Positions 1 to 4,910 of a stretch of DNA of 6,977 nt are shown here, piece after piece. How positions within the stretch are numbered: the stretch's first letter is position 1; every line of letters starts with the position of its first letter. The position numbers and the translations under genes are program-made. The notes beneath the pieces are model-generated. The model saw nothing but the letters and a program-made list of their open reading frames with translations. It did no database searches and had not been told where the DNA came from. Source of the DNA: SIG672 sp045657105 (lineage in GTDB: Bacteria > Bacillota > Clostridia > Oscillospirales > CAG-272). Location of the stretch: the NCBI GenBank assembly GCA_045657105.1, contig JAZOSN010000070.1:1-6977 (forward strand). Reading direction: 5' to 3'.

Positions 1-711
1 ATTGACCAAAAGAAAAAAGAATTGGATTCTCGCCGTCCGCTGACCGAAGGTGAGGTTAAACGACTAAACGAAGATTTTGCCATTGAATATACGTACAACT
101 CCAATGCTATCGAAGGGAACACTCTAACGCTTAGGGAGACCGACATGGTCCTGCGTGGTTTGGCCATTGACCAGAAGCCCCTGAAGGAGCACATGGAGGT
201 TGTCGGACACAAAGAAGCCTTTGACTTTGTGCGCGAGCTTGTGCAGGAGAAAGCACCTCTGTCGGAGCGAGTGATACAGCAAATCCATTTCCTTGTGTTA
301 GCGGATCAGCGAGAGGATCGTGGTGTTTACCGCCGCGTGCCCGTTCGCATTATGGGTGCACAACATGAACCGGTGCAACCTTATATGATACAGCCCAGCA
401 TGGAGCAATTGATGCTTCGCTATTCCGAGAGCACAGAGCATATCGTAACTAAGCTGGCTCGGTTCCATATTGAGTTTGAGGGAATCCACCCCTTTATCGA
501 CGGCAATGGCAGAACCGGACGACTCTTGGTCAATCTGGAATTGATGAAGGCGGGTTATCCACCTATCGACATCAAGTTCACCGATCGCAAGGCTTATTAC
601 GATGCATTTGATGCTTATTATGTCAAGGGTAACCTCGCACCTATGGAAAAGCTGTTCGAGGGATATGTGAACGCGAGATTGGATCAGTATCTTAGTATGC
701 TACAGGATTAA
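1..711 (+). CDS. Fic family protein (probable AMP transferase), 5' end outside the window
   Basis: Fic-domain enzyme that, by family knowledge, transfers AMP from ATP to a hydroxyl side chain of a target protein in the cytoplasm. The core motif HPFIDGNGRTGR is encoded at 487-522: the catalytic His is the first residue, and the GNGR-type loop binds the phosphates. An N-terminal SNAIEG segment (codons at 100-117) fits the (S/T)xxxE(G/N) inhibitory helix, so this looks like a self-inhibited class II Fic whose Glu blocks ATP. The frame is open to base 1 (reading IDQKKKELDS), and related proteins carry similar residues before this point, so a few N-terminal codons are probably missing. The TTG at 22 is only the first possible start codon in view. 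The 236 visible codons cover essentially the whole domain. No antitoxin partner is visible. The gene ends at a terminator and lies beside a scarred tRNA locus, so it could be cargo of a former integrated element (inference). The target is unknown. Confidence 0.93.
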   Translation: MDQKKKELDSRRPLTEGEVKRLNEDFAIEYTYNSNAIEGNTLTLRETDMVLRGLAIDQKPLKEHMEVVGHKEAFDFVRELVQEKAPLSERVIQQIHFLVLADQREDRGVYRRVPVRIMGAQHEPVQPYMIQPSMEQLMLRYSESTEHIVTKLARFHIEFEGIHPFIDGNGRTGRLLVNLELMKAGYPPIDIKFTDRKAYYDAFDAYYVKGNLAPMEKLFEGYVNARLDQYLSMLQD

Positions 712-713
712 AA

Positions 714-754
714 AATACCGGATGGCTATGATAAGTCGTCCGGTATTGCTTTTT
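714..754 (+). terminator. Rho-independent terminator of the Fic gene
   Basis: A perfect 9-bp arm (AATACCGGA at 714-722 with TCCGGTATT at 739-747) extends inward by several more pairs, including G-T wobbles, around a loop near 728-733. GCTTTT follows. It starts three bases after the Fic stop codon. Confidence 0.88.
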
Positions 755-840
755 GGGGAGTGAATAATAAGCAAATTTTACTCGATCCTCCATTTGAACC
801 TGTGCTTTTTAAGGAATTTTTGTGCTCGGATTTGTGCGAG

Positions 841-857
841 TTTGAACCTGCGGCATC
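841..857 (-). repeat. Fragment matching the T-arm region of tRNA-Pro
   Basis: Positions 841-857 match 1027-1043 inside the intact tRNA-Pro at 16 of 17 bases, and the last 14 bases (gaacctgcggcatc) are identical. Similarity ends on both sides. A short direct copy of the 3' part of a tRNA, downstream of that tRNA, is the pattern left by tyrosine-recombinase integration (att core), although here only about 150 bp separates the two copies. Confidence 0.45.
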
Positions 858-903
858 TTGCTACTTTTGGGCGGTTTTGAGGCAAATTTTTGCCAAAAAA
901 TGC

Positions 904-926
904 ACTGGTCAAAATTGTGGTCAAAA
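904..926. repeat. Copy A of a 23-nt repeat flanking the tRNA-Pro gene
   Basis: It matches 1125-1147 at 20 of 23 bases in the same orientation. Each copy contains two tandem ggtcaaa units. On the minus strand, copy A reads as NFDHNFDQ in one frame and copy B as CFDHRFDH, so both could descend from the end of the same coding sequence. The copies lie on opposite sides of the intact tRNA. Confidence 0.55.
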
Positions 927-960
927 TTAGAGCGAAAATCGAAAATTGTATATAGTGACG

Positions 961-1010
961 AAAAAACGACCGATTTTCAAGGTTTTTAGCCTCAAAGTCG
1001 GTCGTTTTTT
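961..1010 (-). terminator. Terminator of tRNA-Pro (hairpin with T-run)
   Basis: AAAAAACGACCGA at 961-973 is the exact reverse complement of 998-1010, giving a 13-bp stem. On the minus strand it starts at the 3' CCA of the tRNA, and its distal arm ends in six T residues. The arms are symmetric A/T runs, so it could work in both directions. It partly overlaps the CCA end of the tRNA gene. Confidence 0.8.
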
Positions 1011-1085
1011 GGTCGGAGTGACAGGATTCGAACCTGCGGCATCGACGTCCCAAACGTCGCGCGCTACCAACTGCGCCACACCCCG
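1010..1085 (-). tRNA. tRNA-Pro, anticodon UGG
   Basis: Complete cloverleaf on the minus strand. The acceptor stem CGGGGTG pairs with CACTCCG (one G-U pair), followed by discriminator A and an encoded CCA. The D arm is GCGCAGTTGGTAGCGC. The anticodon stem CGACG/CGTCG holds loop TTTGGGA, giving anticodon TGG (UGG, proline). The T arm CAGG-TTCGAAT-CCTG is intact. UGG can read all CCN codons when U34 is suitably modified. No close promoter is evident: the nearest strong one on this strand is at 1523-1551, with two truncated tRNA-Pro copies between. The flanking repeats suggest that this is the copy reconstituted or kept after element insertions. Confidence 0.97.
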
Positions 1086-1107
1086 AAGTGTGAAAAATAT
1101 TCGATTT

Positions 1108-1248
1108 TTAGGTCATTTCCCGCAAGTGGTCAAATCTGTGGTCAAAACATTTTGTCGGTGTATTTTTGAAAAGGGTAACCGCCGAAAAAGTCAGTGTTTT
1201 CAAGGGTTTTCGAGCGTTTGAAAAACAAGAAGCGAAAGCCGCCTGCAT
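1108..1248 (-). pseudogene. 46-codon ORF fused to a tRNA half; possible tail of a lost integrase-type gene
   Basis: On the minus strand an ATG at 1248-1246 opens two bases after the truncated tRNA-Pro fragment ends and runs 46 codons to TAA at 1110-1108, 22 bp before the intact tRNA. The reading includes MQAAFASCF near the start and CFDHRFDHLREMT at the end, and part of the last stretch is repeated as NFDHNFDQ in the copy at 904-926. There is no clear ribosome binding site, because the upstream sequence is tRNA. I infer that it is the residual 3' end of an element gene, perhaps an integrase, brought next to the tRNA by recombination. It could equally be a chance ORF. Confidence 0.3.
1125..1147. 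repeat. Copy B of the 23-nt repeat flanking tRNA-Pro
   Basis: Partner of 904-926 (20 of 23 identical) with two ggtcaaa units, inside the 3' end of the 46-codon ORF. It lies about 40 bp from the tRNA 5' end. Confidence 0.55.
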
Positions 1249-1250
1249 GC

Positions 1251-1288
1251 TCCCAAACCAAGCGCGCTACCAACTGCGCTACATCCCG
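1251..1288 (-). pseudogene. Truncated tRNA-Pro, 5' half ending at the anticodon loop
   Basis: The minus strand reads CGGGATG-TA, then GCGCAGTTGGTAGCGCGC (identical to the D arm of the intact tRNA-Pro), CTTGG and loop TTTGGGA. The anticodon 3' stem should be CCAAG but is replaced by GCATG, and no T arm or acceptor 3' strand follows. The acceptor sequence CGGGATG differs from the CGGGGTG of the intact copy, so this is the remnant of a second tRNA-Pro version. It should not be functional. Confidence 0.85.
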
Positions 1289-1300
1289 ATACCATTTATT
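1274..1300. repeat. Direct repeat of tRNA-Pro 5' end and its upstream bases
   Basis: Matches 1466-1492 at 25 of 27 bases. The repeat covers the first 15 bases of each truncated tRNA plus about 12 bases upstream (including AATAAA on the minus strand), so more than the tRNA was duplicated. The two copies lie 192 bp apart. Confidence 0.75.
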
Positions 1301-1440
1301 CTATCTTTTTAAATTTGCGGGTTTTGACCCCTTCCGAAAACTACGCAAAAATGTTCGCTCGGCATAGCCAAACTCCATTTTAGCTGTTTTCGTTACTCCT
1401 CCAAGAAAACCTCCCGCCGGCAGCTTTTCTTCATCGTCGA
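1301..1440 (-). other. Spacer between the two tRNA halves, unrecognised sequence
   Basis: This sequence has replaced the 3' half of the outer truncated tRNA. On the minus strand one frame is open from inside the tRNA half down to TAG at 1303-1301 and reads KLPAGGFLGGVTKTAK and SFRKGSKPANLKR. It has no ribosome binding site or plausible start of its own. It may be a dispersed repeat or the edge of a former insertion. I do not recognise it as a protein domain. Confidence 0.3.
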
Positions 1441-1480
1441 CCCAAACCAAGGCGCCGCTGCGGAGCTGCGCTACATCCCG
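1441..1480 (-). pseudogene. Second truncated tRNA-Pro, 5' half with altered D arm
   Basis: The minus strand starts CGGGATG-TA-GCGCAG, as in the other truncated copy, and ends CCTTGGTTTGGG, again breaking at the anticodon loop. The D loop is changed and enlarged (GCTCCGCAGCG between the GCGC arms). No anticodon 3' stem, T arm or acceptor 3' strand follows. The 5' end lies about 36 nt downstream of the expected start of a perfect consensus promoter, so this is probably where the original tRNA-Pro gene began. Confidence 0.82.
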
Positions 1481-1522
1481 ATACTGTTTATTTGATATAC
1501 GAGGCTCTTCAAGCCGCAAAGT

Positions 1523-1551
1523 ATTATAACACAAAAAAGCTTTTCTGTCAA
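1523..1551 (-). promoter_or_regulatory. Perfect consensus sigma70-type promoter facing the tRNA-Pro locus
   Basis: On the minus strand, TTGACA (1551-1546), 17 bp and TATAAT (1528-1523). Such strength is typical of stable-RNA genes. The transcript should start near 1516 and run through both truncated tRNA copies toward the intact tRNA-Pro, with no evident terminator before 1010. It diverges from the promoter at 1601-1629. Confidence 0.85.
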
Positions 1552-1600
1552 CAAAAGAACAAGAAAATATCGCTAAATAAATATATTTTATAAAAAGCCC

Positions 1601-1629
1601 TTGATTTTAGCGGAAATATGGTGTATAAT
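1601..1629 (+). promoter_or_regulatory. Promoter of the leader and CNNM/CorC gene
   Basis: TTGATT (1601-1606), 17 bp, TATAAT (1624-1629). The predicted start near 1636 gives a leader of about 190 nt before the main gene, including a small ORF and a terminator. The upstream DNA is very A/T rich, as in an UP element. Confidence 0.8.
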
Positions 1630-1662
1630 ACAGAAAACAGATGCTTTTGGAGGACTTTTTTA

Positions 1663-1758
1663 ATGGACGGCGACAGTACCGGAGAGTGTAATTGTACAAA
1701 TTTTACCTCGGTCAACTATCGAAATCACATAGATATTTTTAAGGTATATCCGAATTGA
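1663..1758 (+). CDS. Putative 31-aa leader peptide upstream of the CNNM/CorC gene
   Basis: ATG at 1663 follows TTGGAGG (1647-1653) with a 9-nt spacer, one of the better ribosome binding sites in the window. The peptide is acidic and Cys-containing at the start (MDGDSTGECNC) and ends NHIDIFKVYPN. Two Cys in a CxC pair, plus His, Asp and Glu, could bind metal, but that is inference. The last five codons and the stop (TGA 1756-1758) coincide with the left arm of the terminator at 1741-1783, so a ribosome finishing the ORF would sit on that arm and prevent termination. This is the classic geometry of translation-coupled attenuation. An internal stem is also possible (ACCGGAG near 1678 with CTCGGT near 1709). 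I do not recognise the peptide, and it could be a chance ORF within a structured leader. Confidence 0.6.
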   Translation: MDGDSTGECNCTNFTSVNYRNHIDIFKVYPN

Positions 1759-1783
1759 TACCGCATTTCGGATATGCCTTTTT
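1741..1783 (+). terminator. Intrinsic terminator inside the leader (candidate attenuator)
   Basis: AAGGTATATCCGAA (1741-1754) pairs with TTCGGATATGCCTT (1767-1780) over 14 bp with one G-U pair and a 12-nt loop, followed by further T residues to 1783. It lies about 105 nt after the predicted transcription start and 43 nt before the ATG of the downstream gene, so by default it would stop transcription before that gene. No other gene precedes it that it would serve. Confidence 0.85.
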
Positions 1784-1826
1784 GTGCTTTGAACAGAATT
1801 TTTAATTTTTTCAGGAGTTTTATATA

Positions 1827-3083
1827 ATGAATACCCCCATTTACATAATAATAATGGCAGCTCTCGTGCTTATGTCTGCTTATTTCTCGGCGACCGAAAC
1901 TGCCTTTTCATCTCTCAACAAGACAAGACTGAGGCTTATGAGCGAAAAGAGCAAAAAAGCCGCTCTCGCACTCAAACTGTCGGAAAATTACGACGACCTC
2001 ATTTCGTCGATACTTATCGGAAATAACATCGTAAACATCTCGCTTTCCTCGATAGCAACGGTGTTTTTCATCGACAAGTTCGGTGACATCGGAGCAACTC
2101 TTTCGACTGTTATTATAACCGTTATGGTCCTCATTTTCGGCGAGGTCTGCCCCAAGAGTATTGCTAAGGATATGCCCGAATCGTTTGCGGTATTTTCCGC
2201 TCCGATAATAAGACTTTTCGTATGGATCCTTTCTCCGATAAACTTCCTTTTCTCGCTTCTCAAAAAGGGACTTTCCAAGATGCTTAGAGTCAAGGACGGC
2301 GAAAAGACCTCTCAGGAAGAGCTTATAATGATGGTTGAAGAGGTAACCGAGGAGGGAACTCTCAACAGTGAAGAGAGCCTTCTCGTGCAGAATGCTATCG
2401 AGTTTTCCGATCTTAAAGCTGAGGACATACTCACACACCGCGTTGACATTGAGGCGTTCCCCGTAGATGCGCCGAAGGAAGAGATCGCAAATGCCTTTTC
2501 CGAATCGAAATATTCGCGCCTTCTCGTTTACGAGGAGAGTATTGATAATATAGTCGGCGTCGTTCACCAAAAGGACTTTTACACCGGAACGGGAGTTACC
2601 AAGAAGCATATTCGCGACATTATGACTCCTCCGATCTTCATTCTGGCCTCTAAAAAGATCGACGAGCTTCTCAGGCTTCTCCAAAAGAACAAGTCGCACG
2701 TTGCGGTCGTTCTTGACGAATACGGCGGAACGTACGGACTCGTCACCATGGAGGACATTCTCGAAGAGCTTGTCGGCGACATCTGGGACGAGCACGATGA
2801 GGTTACCGAAAATTACCGCAGTGTCGGGGAAAACAAGTTCAGAGTGAACTGCGCTATGACGGTTGACGATTTCTGTGCTCAGTTTGATATTGAGATCGAA
2901 ACCGAAACAATATCGCTCAGCGGTTGGGTTACCGAGCAGCTTGCAAAGATACCCGACGTCGGCGACAGCTTTGATTATCTGAACCTTTCGATCCGCGTAA
3001 TTGACACCGAAAGCCACCGTGTAAGCGAGGTCGAGGTCGTCGTAAACGATACGGATAAGGAAAACGAAGAAGTGAACGTATAA
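1827..3083 (+). CDS. CNNM/CorC-type membrane protein with CBS pair (hemolysin C family)
   Basis: Integral membrane protein of 418 residues, normal for the family. The N-terminal DUF21/CNNM region (about 1-150) has several hydrophobic segments and the family's polar transmembrane motifs: SATETAFSSL (21-30), IGNNIVN (64-70) and GEVCPKS (104-110). The acidic linker EELIMMVEEVTEEG (163-176) leads into two CBS domains (about 200-325, with DEYGGTYGLVTMEDILEEL near the end), then a CorC_HlyC domain (about 335-410). Related proteins are linked to Mg2+ export or homeostasis, with ATP and Mg sensed by the CBS pair. The older name hemolysin is mostly inherited annotation. The start is supported by AGGAG at 1813-1817 with a 9-nt spacer. 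It is the only gene behind the leader and attenuator, so expression is probably controlled by premature termination. The ion is inferred from family, not shown here. Confidence 0.92.
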   Translation: MNTPIYIIIMAALVLMSAYFSATETAFSSLNKTRLRLMSEKSKKAALALKLSENYDDLISSILIGNNIVNISLSSIATVFFIDKFGDIGATLSTVIITVMVLIFGEVCPKSIAKDMPESFAVFSAPIIRLFVWILSPINFLFSLLKKGLSKMLRVKDGEKTSQEELIMMVEEVTEEGTLNSEESLLVQNAIEFSDLKAEDILTHRVDIEAFPVDAPKEEIANAFSESKYSRLLVYEESIDNIVGVVHQKDFYTGTGVTKKHIRDIMTPPIFILASKKIDELLRLLQKNKSHVAVVLDEYGGTYGLVTMEDILEELVGDIWDEHDEVTENYRSVGENKFRVNCAMTVDDFCAQFDIEIETETISLSGWVTEQLAKIPDVGDSFDYLNLSIRVIDTESHRVSEVEVVVNDTDKENEEVNV

Positions 3084-3123
3084 AATAAACCGCGAGCTTA
3101 GGCGAGTTTCATAACCAATAACT

Positions 3124-3235
3124 AAAAAGGCTCTCCCTTTGGGAGAGCTCCTGCCGTAGGCGGGTGAGAGGGCACATATTAAACCCTCTCCGTCAGCCTT
3201 GCGGCTGCCACCTCTCCCGCAAGGAGAGGCTTTTT
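3124..3235. repeat. Nested inverted-repeat element after the CNNM/CorC gene
   Basis: The two halves (about 3124-3172 and 3184-3235) are imperfect reverse complements of each other, starting AAAAAGGCTCTCC and ending GGAGAGGCTTTTT. Each half is itself made of hairpins: 3130-3148 (GCTCTCCC/GGGAGAGC), 3150-3164, 3194-3207 (CAGCC/GGCTG) and 3211-3229. By recollection, very similar CTCTCC-rich elements are widespread between genes in gut Firmicutes, so I read it as a dispersed MITE-like or REP-like element. It carries terminator-like ends on both strands. Confidence 0.8.
3211..3235 (+). terminator. Terminator-like hairpin at the right end of the inverted-repeat element
   Basis: CCTCTCC (3211-3217) pairs with GGAGAGG (3223-3229) over a 5-nt loop, followed by CTTTTT. 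It probably ends the CNNM/CorC transcript about 150 nt after its stop codon. The left hairpin of the element offers the same on the minus strand. Confidence 0.65.
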
Positions 3236-3350
3236 GTTACTTGTCTGTTTCAAAAAAGCCAAATGTGCGTATCTACGTTTGCTATGCTTGTTAATTAAAG
3301 TATAATCTATCTTATTCAACTCCCGTTTGATTTTATCAATATCGCCTCCA

Positions 3351-3379
3351 TTGAAATCAACTGTCGTTTGTGTTATACT
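3351..3379 (+). promoter_or_regulatory. Promoter of the XRE regulator gene
   Basis: TTGAAA (3351-3356), 17 bp, TATACT (3374-3379), with TG at 3371-3372 giving an extended -10. The transcript would start near 3386, leaving a 39-nt leader before the ATG. Confidence 0.75.
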
Positions 3380-3393
3380 GTATACAACGAAAG
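3365..3393. promoter_or_regulatory. Dyad overlapping the -10 box, candidate operator
   Basis: An odd-centred dyad around 3379 has perfect core arms TATAC/GTATA (3374-3378 and 3380-3384), with further matching positions outward (for example 3370/3388, 3367-3368/3390-3391 and 3365/3393). It covers the -10 region of the regulator's own promoter, a position suited to autorepression. Part of the core symmetry comes from the -10 box itself, so this is tentative. Confidence 0.4.
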
Positions 3394-3424
3394 CGGCTTT
3401 CAAATATTTTAAAGGAGAAAATTT

Positions 3425-4270
3425 ATGAATGTTGATACAATAGGAAAACAAATTGCGTCTTTGCGTAAGGAAAAAGGGATCAAACAAGAAGAGCTTGCAA
3501 ATTATGTTGGAGTAAGCACACAAGCGGTTTCCAAATGGGAAAACGGCGGAGTTCCTGATACCGAACTTTTACCTCGTATAGCAGATTTCTTTTCTGTTTC
3601 GGTAGATTCTTTGTTTGGACGAAATATCACAGATTACAGTGATCTCAGATCTGCGTTGATTAAAAATATATGCGATGCTCCACACGACGAGCGCTTCAAG
3701 CTTGTTTTCAATTATTGCTGGGATATGGAAAGAGCACTTATGCCTCATGGTAACAGTACAGTAAAATGCAGTATTGAAGATTATGGGATGGGAATAGGCA
3801 CAAACGCACAGCACTATTCTTCAATAATGCAAAACGATGGCTTTACCCGAATGGGAATTGCCAACCGTTCACAGTACTTTTTGATAGTTCCTGAACCCAA
3901 AAACACGGACGATGCATATTTTAACGGGATCGATTATCCCTCTTTTTTCAAAGATATTTCAAACGAAGATTTTTGGAATGCCTGCGTCTATCTGAACAAA
4001 CGGGATCACAAAAAAGCTTTTACTACTGCACTGTTTATAAATAAATTAGGAATCAATGAGGAAAAAGCAGGAGAGATATTAAACAAGCTAAAAAAATACA
4101 AAATGATATACTCCACACAAATTGAAATGGATGATGAGATACAAGCCGTGTATCATTTTAATCCTACTCCTTCATTTGTCGCTTTACTGATTTTTGCGCG
4201 AGAGATCATTGAAAAACCCGAAATATTTTCATACTATTGCGGAGGTAGAGATACACCATATCTTAGATAA
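3425..4270 (+). CDS. XRE-family transcriptional regulator with uncharacterised C-terminal domain
   Basis: 281 residues. Residues 5-64 form a Cro/C1-type helix-turn-helix: IGKQIASLRKEKGIKQEELA, then GVSTQAVSKWENG with the recognition helix at about 31-39, and ADFFSVSVDSLFG. The remaining 215 residues are not a standard named domain that I can identify. A segment near GIANRSQYFLIVPEP could be a sensor fold, and about 180-270 looks like a winged-helix-style helical region (LFINKLGINEEKAGEILNKL, then a Phe/Pro-rich end). There is no membrane segment. The start is set by AAAGGAG at 3411-3417, 7 nt before ATG. The gene stands alone, with its own promoter and terminator. Lower use of C-ending codons and more A/T than mnmG or the CNNM/CorC gene hint at separate ancestry. 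The ligand and targets are unknown; autoregulation is suggested by the promoter dyad. Confidence 0.88.
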   Translation: MNVDTIGKQIASLRKEKGIKQEELANYVGVSTQAVSKWENGGVPDTELLPRIADFFSVSVDSLFGRNITDYSDLRSALIKNICDAPHDERFKLVFNYCWDMERALMPHGNSTVKCSIEDYGMGIGTNAQHYSSIMQNDGFTRMGIANRSQYFLIVPEPKNTDDAYFNGIDYPSFFKDISNEDFWNACVYLNKRDHKKAFTTALFINKLGINEEKAGEILNKLKKYKMIYSTQIEMDDEIQAVYHFNPTPSFVALLIFAREIIEKPEIFSYYCGGRDTPYLR

Positions 4271-4319
4271 CTTTGTGCGGTTGAGTGGTCGTCTTTAATT
4301 AAAACTCAGTGCCTCGCCA

Positions 4320-4360
4320 ATAAAAAGGACAGAGAAAACAAGATTCTCTGTCCTTTTTAT
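4320..4360. terminator. Strong bidirectional terminator between convergent genes
   Basis: A perfect 17-bp stem (4320-4336 with 4344-4360) encloses a 7-nt loop AACAAGA. The arms carry AAAAAGGACAGAGAA and its complement, so each strand has a T-run on its 3' side. It ends the XRE gene from the left and the YhcH-family gene from the right. Confidence 0.93.
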
Positions 4361-4377
4361 GTTAGTCGAGGTGTTTT

Positions 4378-4833
4378 TTATTTAACGACCGGAACCTTAA
4401 CTACGATCTTCTTTATAGGAGAGGAAACTCCGTTAAAGGCAAGACCGGGAGCGTGAGCGTCGCCGGGATAGAAGATAGCGAACTTTCCGCCGTCGAGCGT
4501 GATGTTCTGGAAGCACTCGGGAGCGTAGTAGAACTCGATATCGGGCTTATATTCGACTGCGATCGAGGTATCTGCGGTGTCGCCTGCGAGCAGGGTTTCC
4601 TTGCCCGAAACGATTATCTGAATGTCGATATAATCGTGGTGGTTTTCGTAGTTGGGGTTTTCCTTGATCTTGGAATCATACTCGGAAACAGAAGCGTAAA
4701 CGCCGTTTTCGCCGAAATATTTTCCTGCGGGAGCGTTTTCACTGATGAGCTTATTTGCGAGAGCAAACGCGCCTTCAAAGTAGGGGTGCGCGCCGTTGTA
4801 GAGGAACGAACGGTTTAAGGTGTCAATGATCAT
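4378..4833 (-). CDS. YhcH/YjgK/YiaL family cupin-like protein
   Basis: 151 residues, the usual length for this family (DUF386, beta-sandwich related to the cupins). Characteristic features are HHDYIDIQ (65-72) and FYPGDAHAPG (121-130), whose His, Asp and Gln residues line the presumed metal site. Members include EbgC and YiaL and are linked to handling of sugars or sugar acids such as sialic acid derivatives, but the exact substrate is unclear for most, and nothing here specifies it. The start is supported by AAAGGAG (4848-4842), about 7 nt before ATG. It lies 60 bp downstream of mnmG on the same strand, so cotranscription is possible, but the intervening hairpin repeat may limit it. No sugar transporter or kinase is in view. 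Confidence 0.9.
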   Translation of the reverse strand: MIIDTLNRSFLYNGAHPYFEGAFALANKLISENAPAGKYFGENGVYASVSEYDSKIKENPNYENHHDYIDIQIIVSGKETLLAGDTADTSIAVEYKPDIEFYYAPECFQNITLDGGKFAIFYPGDAHAPGLAFNGVSSPIKKIVVKVPVVK

Positions 4834-4860
4834 TTTTGTATCTCCTTTAATGTAATTTTA

Positions 4861-4910
4861 AGTAAAGTTTTTGGAAGGCTCGGAACCCTTTTTTCAAAAA
4901 GTGTTCTGAG
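4861..4910 (+). repeat. Hairpin repeat copy 1, overlapping the 3' end of mnmG
   Basis: AGTAAAGTTTTTGG (4861-4874) is followed by an imperfect 15-bp hairpin, 4879-4893 with 4896-4910 (one mismatch, one G-T pair, loop TC). It has the same layout as copies at 6813-6861 (inverted) and 6898-6944. The right arm lies within the last codons of mnmG, and the stop codon falls at its apex. It may act as an mRNA 3' end structure. Confidence 0.75.

Larger units (their letters stand above)
755..960. other. Gene-free stretch with tRNA and mobile-element scraps
   Basis: No coding region is convincing here. It contains two T-loop-like boxes (tttgaacctg at 793-802 and 841-850), the tRNA-Pro-like fragment at 841-857 and one copy of the 23-nt repeat (904-926). 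It lies directly downstream of the tRNA-Pro terminator in the direction of tRNA transcription, which is where elements integrated into tRNA 3' ends normally sit. Decayed element sequence is the likeliest content (inference). Confidence 0.4.
3236..3424. other. Upstream region of the XRE regulator
   Basis: No gene is supported here. It contains the promoter and dyad at 3351-3393 and the ribosome binding site AAAGGAG at 3411-3417. Together with the inverted-repeat element it accounts for the 341-bp gap between the flanking genes. Confidence 0.5.

Noticed and set aside
22..24. TTG as the start of the Fic gene
   Set aside because: The frame is open to the window edge and the residues before it resemble the family, so the true start is probably outside.
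946..1221. Plus-strand ORF reading VGVTGFEPAAS across the tRNA
   Set aside because: It is the reverse strand of tRNA-Pro and its flanks. This is a well-known type of spurious tRNA-derived protein annotation.
841..1492. CRISPR-like array from the repeated tRNA and ggtcaaa motifs
   Set aside because: Repeats are few, unequal in spacing and explained by tRNA fragments. There are no regular spacers and no cas genes.
1908..3017. 369-codon open frame antisense to the CNNM/CorC gene
   Set aside because: It lies wholly inside a well-supported gene, shows no domain logic and has no ribosome binding site. It is a codon-bias shadow.
3179..3523. Minus-strand 114-codon ORF upstream of and overlapping the XRE gene
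   Set aside because: It runs antisense through the promoter and ribosome binding site of a real gene and ends in the inverted-repeat element. No motif is recognisable.
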